Assembly: GCF_018687715.1 (NCBI RefSeq) | Contig: NC_056762.1 | Location: forward strand, 22,109,864-22,173,863 | From: Carya illinoinensis | Taxonomy: Eukaryota; Streptophyta; Magnoliopsida; Fagales; Juglandaceae | Length of the DNA: 64,000 nt | Reading direction: 5' to 3' | In this document: positions 23,420 through 34,304 of the stretch, one piece after another | Layout of the letters: each line of letters begins with the position of its first letter | How positions within the stretch are numbered: the first letter of the stretch is position 1 | Program-made: the position numbers and the translations under genes | The notes under the pieces: model-generated | What the model was told of the DNA's origin: nothing | Seen by the model: the letters and a program-made list of their open reading frames with translations, nothing else | Databases searched by the model: none

Positions 23420-25225
23420 TTTTATAATGTAATTAGTCAAAAAATAAATTTGATTGAAGATAATACTAATTTAATTTTTGAATATGAAGAATCAGTATTA
23501 ATACACAGATTAGTACACGACTTTATTTATACATAACAAAATTCTTAATTAAAAGATCTCACTTTAGGCGAGGAATACCAGAACAAACATCTCAAAAGAT
23601 AACCGATATCAGAAATAAAACTATAACTAAAACATAACCAATGCAAACTAACAAAGAAATAGGGCAATGCACCACAACATTAAAAGCTTTAAGCTTGACC
23701 CTGGCACCGAATAGTAGGAAGTACCCATTTATCCTCTCTAAGCAAACCATGCAACATATGAGGCAAATCTCGCATGTTAAGCCATTCAGCATCACCTTCC
23801 CTTGCATCAAATCTTGCTAACCAATCAGCAATTACGTTTCCTTCTCTATAAGTGTGACAAACAATGTAGTCAATCGCAAGAAGCAGCTTTTGAAATTCCT
23901 CCCAGTAGTCCTTTAAATACCAGATTCCGCATCGAGCTTTTTGCAACCAAGATAAAAGCACCTTTGAGTCCATTTCAATGTCAACCGATAAAAAGTTAAG
24001 CAGCAAGTAATGCTTTACACCCTCTAATAATGCCCACAATTTTGCACAATTACTAGCGCCATAGCTAAGATTAATTGAAAAAGCAAACAACAAATAACCA
24101 TGCATGTCCCGAATAATGCCACCTGCCCCCGATGATCCCGGATTGCCAAGACTACTGCCGTCTATGTTTAGTTTAACTCTGCCCTATGGTGGCTTGGACC
24201 ATGAGATAAATTGAGTTTGCTTTTGATGAATAGGAATTGAAGGGATATTTAAGTTGTTAAGGATGTAAGAGTTAGCTTGAGTAAACTTCTTAACCTTTGA
24301 TATTCCTTGAAAAATCACACCTATCCAGTGTTTGATAGAATGCCACACAGCATGTACCGATTCAAATTTACCTTCCATACGTGCAGAACATCTTTTACTC
24401 CATAATCTCCAAGAAATAATAGTAGGCAACAAACCTAGAATGACACCTATTTGAGATGAATTTGAAGCTCTCCTAAACCAACTTAGAGCAGTTTAACGCC
24501 GTGTTCTACCAATCGGTAATCCTAGAAGAGAACTACATTTCTGCCATACCTTAATTGCAATCTCCCCGTCAAAGAGTACATGATTTGATCTTCATATATT
24601 CCTTGCCTACGACAGTCACATTTCGAAGCAAGAGGAATCCCAATCCTTCTTAGTTTATCATCCACAGCCAGTGCACCACGCCACGCCTTCCACATTAGAA
24701 CGGAAAATTTTTTAGTAAGCATATTATTCCATATCCACTTATGCTCCTCCAAAACAAGACCTCTAGCCTGAATCCACTCCCAAGTTGATTCAGTGGTAAA
24801 AATACCACTATCAGATTTGGTACAAATTAACACATCTCCTCCCTCTTTACATTTTGCAAGATTTTGAGAGCAATATCAGTTGTTTCGATGCCCAACAACC
24901 TTTCTAATAATACCACATCCCAACCACTTTCAAGATTGCATTCCTTAATTTTTAAAAGAGGCTACTCAACCACTAGTAAACTTTCGGGAAAAGTCCCCTG
25001 CTTGATCCACTTATCATACCAAAAGAAAACATTTCTATCATTAAGTTTCCATTTAGAATTACTCAAAACTAGAGGGATACATTTAGCAATCATATGCCAA
25101 AACCTTGTACCCTTTTGAGGACCTAACAACATCAAAGGTTTATTCCCAACATATTTGGTTCGAAAATATGATTGACCCTTGAGACATGGGTCAAATGTTA
25201 TTTTACAACTGTTTAAGATGTCTTT
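23420..25225 (-). mobile_element. LINE remnant with RNase H domain, minus strand
   Basis: Minus-strand frames, in order from 25200 down, include SYFRTKYVGNKPLMLLGPQK, GTRFWHMIAKCIP, the zf-RVT region (24833-24522, VLMWKAWRGALAVDDKLRR), and a C-terminal RNase H-like domain (24105-23689) with ASNCAKLWALLEGVKH, DSKVLLSWL and EGNVIADWLARF. This is the plant LINE class with an added RNase H. It carries stops and shifts. Its right side ends where the copia element begins, so the copia probably inserted into it. Confidence 0.75.
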
Positions 25226-25536
25226 TGCTAAATGCAGTAAAGATGTTTGACAGGAGTTCTAGAAGAGAATATGATTTGCACTAATTCTATTAATGATTCT
25301 CATTCCTCATATATTTGTGTACAGACTCGTAATGGTATATATAGACTCTCATTTACATTGTAGTGAATAACATAAAAAGATTCTAGAATAATCTTGAAAT
25401 TATAATAAGTTATTCCTTGTTAATGACGTGGCTAAGAGGTGATTTATCTATTGTGCTCCTCTATTGTTCATATGTTTGTCTAGAGAGCTTTGCGTGTTTA
25501 TCCTTGGCTGAGTCATTTGTTGAAGATGCTTTAATA
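25226..25536 (-). repeat. Copia 3' LTR
   Basis: Left copy, 311 bp. It shares with the right copy GATTCTAGAATAATCTTGAA and GTGGCTAAGAGGTGATTTAT. Its inner side is the polypurine tract at about 25537-25550. A TATA-like TATATATA lies in both copies. Confidence 0.9.
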
Positions 25537-25720
25537 TCTCCCCTCGATTCAAGCAGCACAGACAAGATTGTGAGACTTGAACAGAGAGTAGAGAACCTTG
25601 TAGCTGAGAGAGTTTTGGTGAGGATGTCGGCCAGCTGATTCTTAAGGGTCAGTGGAGTTGCAGCATGCAGTTTCTGATGCTATAGAACAGTCTGTGCCTA
25701 TTGCAGACTCGCCATATGTT

Positions 25721-26830
25721 TTATTCTCCGCTCATAAGGTATTGAAACAGAAGAAACTGGCGAACATATCCAACTTGAAATAAAAGAGACTCTGAGCATC
25801 TTGGCAACCACTCGTTCTTGCACAAAGTGACACAAAAACCTCCAGTTGATTTCCGATAATAAGGGCAACCAGCCCAGTCTAAATCAGAGAAGGCCATGAG
25901 TTCAAGGATGGAGCTGGGTGGAAAATCTAAACCAAGAGTAGGTGTTTGATGAATATAATGAAGAATCCTCTTGATAGCTTGCCAATGAGAAAGATGAGGT
26001 AAATGCATGAACTGGCACACTTGGTTGACAGCAAAAGAAACATCGGGTTGTGTGAAGGCAAAGTATTGAAGGCTTCCTACAACACTATGATAGAGATGTG
26101 GATCTTTGAATGAATTTTCCTCAAGGGCTGTGAGTTTATAAGAAACTACCATAGGAGTGTTAATAGGTTTGGAAAGGATCATATTAGTCCTAGTTAATAG
26201 ATCATAAATGTATTTAGCTTGAGACATGTAAAGACCCGTAGCATCACGATGAACTTCTAACTATAGTAAATAATGTAAAGCATCCAAATCTTTGACAGGA
26301 AATGACAAACTTAGAGCATAAATAAACTCAGTAATTAGAGATGGTTTAGATGCTATTACCATAATATCATCGACATAAATTAACACATAAACTGACATAT
26401 GAGAAGTAGAGTAAATAAATAATGAGGAATTAGATTTGGAACTAAAAGAACCTAGTTCTAACAGTTTAGCACTAAGGTTAGAAAACCAAGTACTAGGGGC
26501 TTGTTTCAAGCCATAGACTGACTTATACAATTTACAAACGTAAGAGGGAAAATCAAAGTGAACAAACCCTTGGGGTTGCTACATATAGATGTCCTTCTCC
26601 AGGTCCCCATGTAGGAAGGTGTTCTGGATGTCAAGTTGATGGATGAGCTAGTTGTTGTGCATGAGAAGGGAAGTAGAAGCTGAATGGTGCTTGGTTTGAC
26701 AATCGGGCTAAAGATCTTGGTATAGTCTAATCTGGCTCGTTGATGGAAACCCTTGGTGACAAGGTGAGCCTTACACTACTCAAGAGTGTCGTTAACTCGT
26801 GAGGACCCATTTGGACCTAAGGACATTGAA
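25721..26830 (-). pseudogene. Copia reverse transcriptase and RNase H start
   Basis: Minus-strand pieces: YKSVYGLKQAPSTWFSNLS and the catalytic YVDD (IYVDDIMVIASKP) at about 26530-26261, then the RT-RNase H link VVGSLQYFAFTQPDVSFAVN and RNase H start FSDLDWAGCPYYRKSTGGF at about 26227-25850. Order and spacing fit copia pol. Stops split the frame, so it is inactive. Confidence 0.85.
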
Positions 26831-27375
26831 ATTCGAAGAAGGGAGAACAAGGTCCCCAATTATGGATGAGGTCCTGGAAATCGGTATTCATGGCAAGATG
26901 CCATTCATGAAATTTGTAGGCTTCTGTGAATGAGGAAGGTTTCTTAGGAACTAAGAGAGATTCAACCAAAGATGTAGAGGGTTTTCTAGGCCATGAGATG
27001 GTAACATCAGAATACACAAATGACTGATGAATATGAACTAGAGAGCGGGTAACCATGGGATGTAGAGGGGGAGGTCTAATGGATGGAGGAGAAGGGGAAG
27101 TAGATGAAGGGAGTGATACATTAGGATTTGTATCAGGGGAAAAAGATCTATCAAATAGAGAGGGTGAAGTGGAGCTTAGGTTTAGGCTGGAGGAATGTAA
27201 GGGAGGTATTCATTGGGCCAAGTAAGAAGAGAGAGACCTAGTAGGAGAAGTAATAGTGGGAAGAGTGAGAGGCCATGGGTTAGATAAGGATGGACTCATT
27301 AATGTGGATGGGTTGGGCAGATTTTGAAAAGGGAAATGTGTTTCCTCAAAGGTAATCTCCTGACACACAAAAAGT

Positions 27376-28549
27376 TTACCAGTGGGTATATGCAAGCAAT
27401 TTTACCCTTTTCTGGTCAAGTGTATAGCCGATAAATACGCACAATTTGGAATGAAAATCTATTTTGTGGTTATTAAAGGGCTGTGGATTGGGCCAACATG
27501 CAAACCCAAACACACGTAAAAATGAGTAATCAGGAATGTGACCAAAAAGGACTTGGAATGGTGACTTGTTTTGAAGAATGGGAGTAGGCATTCTATTTAT
27601 GAGAAACAATGCAGTCTGGAATGCCTCAGTCCAATATTTGGTTGGAATGGGGGCATGAGCTAAGAGGGATAAACCTATCTCAGCAATGTGTCTATGACGT
27701 TTTTCGGCCGTGCCTTTTTGGGCATGGGAATTTGGGCAAGTAATACGATGAGAAATACTAAATTGTTTAAATAACAAGTGAATGGAGCAAAATTCATTGC
27801 CTCAATCCGTTTGAATTGAAATTATATTAGAGGAAAAAGAATTGCTAACATATCTTAAAAGGGCCATGAATATGGTAGACACATCGGACTTTGCATATAA
27901 TGGGAAATACCAAAAATATTTTATGTAGTAATCTACAATAGAGAGATAAAACCTATGAGTGGAGGTTGACAACATAGGCGCTGGACCCCAAACATCTAAA
28001 AACAATAAATCAAAAGGTTCGTGTGATCGGGATGGGGAAGGGCGTGGGATTCTGCTTGAACACATGAGGAACATGGAGAAATCACATATTTATTTTTAAC
28101 TGGAAGCTGAAAACTAGAAATAGTAAAGGAAGTCATACGAGATGAACGATGGCCTTAGTGGGAGTGCCAAAGCTGTGATGTAGTTCTTTCATCAATGAAG
28201 GCCGAAGGGGACTAGATGGTAGGAGAGGTGCACTCGGCATCGGAGGGAAGCACATAGAAGTCATTCCTAACGAATCCCCAAACAACATTGCTTATGTATG
28301 CAGGTCCTTCACGAGAAAACTAGAAGAATTAAATTCAAAATAAACCAAATTGTCCAAGCAGAATTGACGAACTGATAAAATGTTTCGAGTAATATTTAGA
28401 ACATGTAAGAGCTTGGTAAGCAAAAATTTGCTAGTAGAAGAGAAAATATGAGCCATGCCAGTGTTTGAAATTGGGAGAGACGACCCATCACCGATGTAGA
28501 CTTGTTCTGGACCATGATAAGGGGTGGAACCAAGATTGAGGTTGGACAA
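27376..28549 (-). pseudogene. Copia integrase and GAG-pre-integrase region
   Basis: Reading down from 28549: LLHVLNITRNILSVRQFCLD (the GAG-pre-integrase region), then HEPFDLLFLDVWGPAP (integrase core, first catalytic aspartate), YVSNSFSSNIISIQTD (second), and SISHRITCPNSHAQKGTAEK with a glutamate context (RHRHIAEIGLSLL), then FGFACWPNPQPFNNHKID. Several stops and shifts. Confidence 0.82.
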
Positions 28550-28674
28550 CTCAGCTGTAAAGTGGTTGGTGGCAACCTTATCTAGGAACCAGTTTGTTGT
28601 GGGAGGAGAGGGATTGGGGAGAGTAGTGTAGTTTGCTACTAGAAAGGGAGGTGGTGAGGCTTGATAACTCTGAT

Positions 28675-29288
28675 TAGTGCTATAAAAAAAAAAAAAAACT
28701 AGTGAATTGGTAAACCAGACCGAACTGACGGAATTGGTAGGTTTAGTTTGGTACCGAGTTTGGTTCGATCCGGTACCGGTTTTATTTTTTTAAAAATTGA
28801 TTAAAATTAGTACGGTTTCAGTTTTTCTTTTTCTAAAACCGGGTCGGATATATTTTAATTTTTTATATTGTATATAATTTTTATATATAATATATAGTTA
28901 TATATAAAATAGTTTTGTATTATATGATAAATTACTAATCAATATAATATTAGATTTTAAAATTTTATATCACTATAGTTTATTGTATTAATAGTTATAC
29001 TAATATTATATAGTGCATATTAAAAATTATACTAATACTATATCACTATATGTTATAATATACTACAATATTTTATTACTATAGTATTATAAACTATAAT
29101 ATACTATATTATAGTATATTAAAACTGAAAAATTGAACTGAACCAGACATGAAACAGGTAAAACTGGAGTACCGATTTAGGATGATAACTAGTGCATAAT
29201 AGGTTTTAAAAAATGTAAAACTGGTGCATATCAGTTCGATCCTAAATTTTGTCCAAAACAAGACCGGACTGGATTAGTTACACCCCTA
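28675..29288. mobile_element. hAT-type MITE inserted in the copia element
   Basis: A 614-bp segment is flanked by ACTCTGAT (28667-28674) and ACTTTGAT (29289-29296), an 8-bp duplication with one mismatch. The right end reads TTACACCCCTA, inverse TAGGGGTGTAA. The left starts TAGTGCTATAA, an imperfect inverted match. Subterminal GGTTCGATCCGGTACCGG and CCGGACTGG sequences and an AT-rich core (TATAGT-rich) complete the picture. It lies between the copia gag zinc knuckle and the protease/integrase region, so it is younger than that insertion. Confidence 0.72.
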
Positions 29289-30160
29289 ACTTTGATCGAA
29301 TGGGTAGTAACATGAAATGGCTGAGTGTCCTATTTTATGACAAACTTGATATGTGGGGTGAGAAAATGAGTGAGGACAAAAAGGGGAGGAAGGGGAGGGA
29401 TGAGAGCAACCAGACCGATGTCCACGACGAGGCCATTGGCCATGACCACGATATGATGCAGAAGAGTGAAATGGTGGGCTGACAGTAATATTATTTACAG
29501 AGAGGGTGGTGTTGGACAAGAGAGACTCAATTTGATGGGGAGTCTTGACTCATGATTAAACAGGTACCCATACACTTGAGAAGGAGATAGGGGATCTGGT
29601 CTAGTAGTAATCGAAGTAATGAGAGACTCGTAATCAAAATTGAGACTGGCTAGCAAATAAGTGATGAACTCAATAGAGGTGAGTGGTTGCCCAGAAGTAC
29701 CAAGTGAAGCTGAGAGAGAGATTTAGCTTTGTGAAAGTATTGTGTAATAGAATCCGAGCCTTTTTATAGGGTGGCTAATTTGTATTGTGTTTGCATGATA
29801 TGGGTTGAGGTTTGGGTAGAAAACATGCTGTGTAATGTCAACCATACTTCATGAGAGGTAGTGCAGTCAAGAACTTGGGAGAGCATTGTATCTGTGAGTG
29901 AAGAATTAATGGTCGAAATTATGAGTTGGTCTTGGAGAAGCCATTTGTGATGTTCTGGGTTTGGTTTATCATCAATGGTGGGAGGGGACACGATGATGGT
30001 GCCATCGACATACCCAGACAATTGATTTCCTTTAAGGAATGGGAGAATCTGGGCTTTCCAAAGGAGATAATTGTTAATTGAGAGCTTTTAGGTGAGAATT
30101 GAGAAGGGTGGAAGTTGCATAAAGGTTTGGATTTTCTGGGTTCATGATGTAAGAAGGGAA
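29289..30160 (-). pseudogene. Copia gag remnant with zinc knuckle
   Basis: Minus-strand pieces include a UBN2-like capsid part (NPEHHKWLLQDQLIISTINS, then SHEVWLTLHSMFSTQT) at about 29960-29764 and a zinc knuckle CHKIGHSAISC near 29330, reading C-x2-C-x4-H-x4-C. The frame is interrupted. It begins shortly after the primer site. Confidence 0.78.
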
Positions 30161-30186
30161 GAAGAAGGGGATGCTACTCCTATTGT

Positions 30187-30199
30187 GCTCTTGATACCA
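30187..30199 (-). promoter_or_regulatory. Copia primer binding site (tRNA-Met type)
   Basis: On the minus strand TGGTATCAAGAGC begins exactly at the inner edge of the 5' LTR. It matches the 3' end complement of initiator methionine tRNA, the usual primer for plant copia elements. Confidence 0.85.
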
Positions 30200-30509
30200 T
30201 GCTAAATGCAGGAAAGGTGTTTGATAGAAGGTCTAGAAGTGAATATGATTTGCACCAATTCTATTAATGATTCTCATTTCCCATATATTTGTGTACAAAC
30301 TTGTAATGGTATATATAAACTCTCATTTACATTGCAGTGAATAACAGAAAAGATTCTAGAATAATCTTGAAATTACAATTAGTTATTCCTTGCTAATGAT
30401 GTGGCTAAGAGGTGATTTATCTACTGTGCTCCTCTGCTGTTCATGTGTTTGTCCAAAGAGCTTTGCATATTTATCCTTGACTAGGTTATTTGTTAAAGAT
30501 ACCTTAATA
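30200..30509 (-). repeat. Copia 5' LTR
   Basis: Right copy, 310 bp, about 90% identical to the left copy by eye. It contains TATATATA at about 30310. It abuts the primer site on the inside and the pentamer TGTTT outside. Confidence 0.9.
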
Positions 30510-31007
30510 TGTTTGATTAACGGATTAGTACTTTGAAATTGAGTATTTAGCTTCTGAGAAATTATATTTATAGTTATAAAGTGCGTAAGGATCCAACTTG
30601 GGTCATGTTGCAAAAACAATAGGATATTTCGTGTTAACCAAACCGATGTCATCATGCAATATTTTAATATTGGAATTTTACTTTTAACTTCTAGTGTATT
30701 ATTTTTGGGTTTCCCACAATATCGGTTGGAAGTAAAGAAACCACAATATTGAATTTTGACACTTTTGTTAATAATGAATATTATTTATTCTAAGCTAATA
30801 ATAGCAGTGAATATCACCTAAAGGAAATCCTACCATAAATTAGGCTTGTTAAAAAAAAAAAAAATTATAGCCCAATCCGTCTGATAAATTTGTCTGGCCT
30901 GCCCCGTTAAATGCAGGTTTAGCTAAACAATAGGTTGGAAATCATCCAACTTGCTTTTTAACGGGTGAAAGAGCAGCCCGATGACTTCATTCCAATTTCC
31001 AAATCAT

Positions 31008-31011
<4 letters not shown>

Positions 31012-31048
<37 letters not shown>
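31012..31048. repeat. (CT)n microsatellite
   Basis: An uninterrupted CT dinucleotide run of about 37 bp. Confidence 0.95.
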
Positions 31049-31050
<2 letters not shown>

Positions 31051-31254
31051 CTTGATCATGCCTCCAAGTAACCAAATATTGTGTGTCAACTACTGACTTC
31101 TCCAGCCCACCAAGCACTCGTTACTTTGAAGCTCTCCATCGTCCACAGTAAGCTACTTTTTGTTGGTGCATTGTGGGTTCGAGTTCATGGCTACTCTTTT
31201 ATTCTACTTTGGAACTCTTAAGACTGCAAACTTTCAAATTGAACTTTTGATATT

Positions 31255-31272
31255 CACACACACACACACACA
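31255..31272. repeat. (CA)n microsatellite
   Basis: An uninterrupted CA dinucleotide run of about 18 bp. Confidence 0.9.
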
Positions 31273-34200
31273 TATAATATGGGTAGAAACCTTCTACAAT
31301 TTTTTATTTTTGTTTTCTTTAGTGAAGAGACTTGGTTGGAGTTTAATGCAGCAAATAGCTAACCCTTTAGGATTTAGATTTATCTCGAATGCATATGTCA
31401 GCCCTTTCTACAATTCCCTGTCTTTATGTTAAGCAATCATCCCATCAACTAAGCATCTTTTATCTCTATATTCTCATTCTATGGTTGACACTATGGTTTT
31501 CCCTTTTTACCCACGCTATGGCTCCATGCTTTGATCTAAAGGTGGCATATTTATTGATAGGAAATTCTATATGTGCGAACAAAAAATTTACAAAATTTTA
31601 TGTTTCCACGCGACATTGACACATGTCAGTACCATGTTAAAAAGAAGAAGAAAATACTAGAAAATGAAATAGATCTCTATTTTCGGATTAAGTTTTTTCA
31701 AGCCTAAACCCTTAGCATCTAAACCGGTCTCGATCGTGAAACCTTAGCGCCTATCTATCCAAAATGCATTGATATTATCATTGATTGGTCATCCAGATGA
31801 GATTTAGTAGTGCTTGACACTGAAAACACAATGGTTCTATGTTTTCCCGATGGTTATGCAACTTTGGGGATGGGTTTCAAGTTATAAACGGTTTGAAGTT
31901 TGGGGTTTCAAGCTCTTCACTTGGAAACTAATATTGCAGCGGTGATCTATACAATTTTCTCCTGGTCTATACATTTTGTTAGATTAATTTGTTAATCCAT
32001 GTTGATCTAGATCTGTCATATAACATGAAATCGGAACCATACAGGGAGAGATGAATGGGGCAATTCTTTCTAACTCAATGCACTAGTATTAGCAAGCAAT
32101 TTTAGTGTCTAGAGTCTTATTCTTCCAAGCTAATTTTGATGATATGTTATTTTCCACTAGTAATAGTTGTTTCATTATATTTGCAATATGCAATCATTTT
32201 ATTGAAATTCTATATGTATGTTTGCAATTTTTAGATTATCTTCAGTGTATGGGGTTTCTTTGTTGGTTTGCTTTATTATGTATGCTTAAAGTGTACACAT
32301 TGGCTTGGATAGTTTGCAAAATATTGATTCTAAAAGTACACACAAATTGTTGGTTGGTTTATTGATTATTTGTTGGGAGTAATGGGTTATCTAGTTGGGA
32401 ATAGTGTTTATGTTGTTGGATTTGCTTGTTGATTTTTAATTCTAAGGACCATAACTTTGTGTTGGGAAGATGTCAACATCAAGCAGTGGTAGAAAGTCAC
32501 AATTATAAATTAATGAACCATATTGCTATTGTGTTGTAAAAGCATGCATGAAGACTTCTAGCAAGGATAAGATATTCGGATGACGGTTTTTTACTTATAA
32601 AAACTAGAAGGTGAAATGAAATAGTATTGAAATGTATTTAATTTCTACATGAAGTTTAATTCCTCTTTCTAGTTTGCCATTTGCTTGTTTTGTTAATTGA
32701 CATAATTGGATTGTCTAATAAAATTTGCTTTGATATAAAAGGAGAGATCATATAAAGATTTTTGTTGGGTTGATCCTAACCTTCCAAATTATGGCAAGAA
32801 GTTACTTAAACGTTAGTTTGATATAATTGAATGTTGAGTTTGAAAGTTGGCCAAACCTGGGGAACAATGAAGCTAAAATTAGCTAAGTAGTTGCATAAAT
32901 GAATGTGGCCAACCCGTGACGACCTAAGCTTGGCCACCCTATGGGGGCCTGAATTGGTTGGCTACAACAAGGTAGTTGCCGATGGGGAGGGGAGATCTCT
33001 CATCCTACAAACATCCAATATTTTTTTTTAATATAAATATCACTAATAGTTTTTTTTTGTTTTCATTTTGAATTTTAAAAAATGGAAAAAATAGAATGAC
33101 ACGTGGCAGGGTCACGGGAAGAAACGTGTCATCTGTTAATTGATATGATATAAAAAAAATGTGACGGAAGGATTTGATCTACATTATTTAATACCACAGG
33201 AGGTTAATCCTAAAAGAATCACATGGGGCTAATTGCAAATGGGCAAAAGCAGAAGGGGTTATGACCAAATTTCTCATGAAAAAAATCATTTCTTCACAAT
33301 TGATGAAAGTGTTTACCAATATCAAGATTTACATCTTTACTGCATTTTCCTATCTTGTCATTTTGTATGGTGGAAGGTGCGCCAAATGTGTACTCGCTTG
33401 ACTCCAAATACAGTGATCCTAAAACTAAATAACATGGATATATTATTAGTACATATTATTAATTCAACTATAATTAACACATGTAAAACATATTTTGGAG
33501 AGACTTACCTGGTGTTGTGTTTAAGGCTTTGCATGTTGCTTTGATCCATAAAGGTTTGCTTCCTATTAGGGCTTCGATTTAGACTGCATAACCCAACATT
33601 ATAATTAAAATAAAGCATATCATTCTCAAAACATATAGAAATAGATAGGAAGCCAACTTGATTTGTTTTTGTTTTTGTCTTCAATCTATTAATAGTTTTT
33701 TCCACCATATAGGCTTTTTACTCAGATGGAAGTTTACCCTAAATTCGAACAACTAATAAGTTAAACATTTTATTGCTTCTCCCTAATCACCAGGATCACT
33801 GGATGTTGCATTGTCATTGTATTGATTTTCATTCTACCCAAAGTCCTTCAACACATCCATATGTCCCATTGGTCTCTTGAACTTTCCTAACTTTCAAATG
33901 CTAATAATGCAATTTAGAAAATTTCTTTGTGAGTCATATATTTTTACTTCAAGGTTATCCACCAGATCCTCATAACTACTCTGAAGTATATCTCCATTTC
34001 ATGTCCTTCATTATGCAATCGAGAATGTATTTTGAGGGCAACAATGTCTTTTCAAGTATTATCATGACACACAAGGCATGTTTACACATTATTCCCCATA
34101 TCCAAACAATCTACAATTGCATTTAACAACAAAATCATTCTCAATATACAAATCCTAAAATACCACTCATTTAATGTACCCATCCACTACTTTTACCTCG

Positions 34201-34304
34201 TTAGTAACCTTATTAAGTATGGACTAGACCTTCACAATTGACAATATAAAAGCCCATGAAATTTATTTTGAACTTCTTTGAACCTTGTGTTAGTGTATAG
34301 TAAT

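Larger units (their letters stand above)
25226..30509 (-). mobile_element. Ty1/copia LTR retrotransposon, minus strand
   Basis: Two direct LTRs of ~310 bp (25226-25536 and 30200-30509) bound a gag-protease-integrase-RT-RNase H order. A tRNA-Met type primer site TGGTATCAAGAGC lies at 30199-30187, directly next to the 5' LTR. A purine-rich tract (minus strand GAATCGAGGGGA) sits next to the 3' LTR. Flanking pentamers TCTTT (25221-25225) and TGTTT (30510-30514) match 4 of 5. The LTRs differ at roughly thirty positions by eye (~90% identity), so the insertion is not recent. On the coding strand the LTR starts TATTAA rather than TG. The coding region has many stops and a hAT MITE inside. Confidence 0.92.
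30515..34304. other. Non-coding stretch with microsatellites
   Basis: About 3.8 kb without a gene I recognise. The first 150 bp may continue the sequence that the copia element interrupted. On the minus strand a frame with NPLIK at the copia edge could run on as DILNSCK on the other side, which would fit one disrupted LINE frame. The remainder is AT-rich with short open frames that look random. It ends where the first long LTR-like block starts. Confidence 0.4.

Noticed and set aside
31160..32365. Several plus-strand frames of 75-90 codons in the non-coding stretch after the copia element.
   Set aside because: AT-rich, hydrophobic, no recognisable motif, no splice-consistent extension into neighbouring frames. 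Best treated as random.
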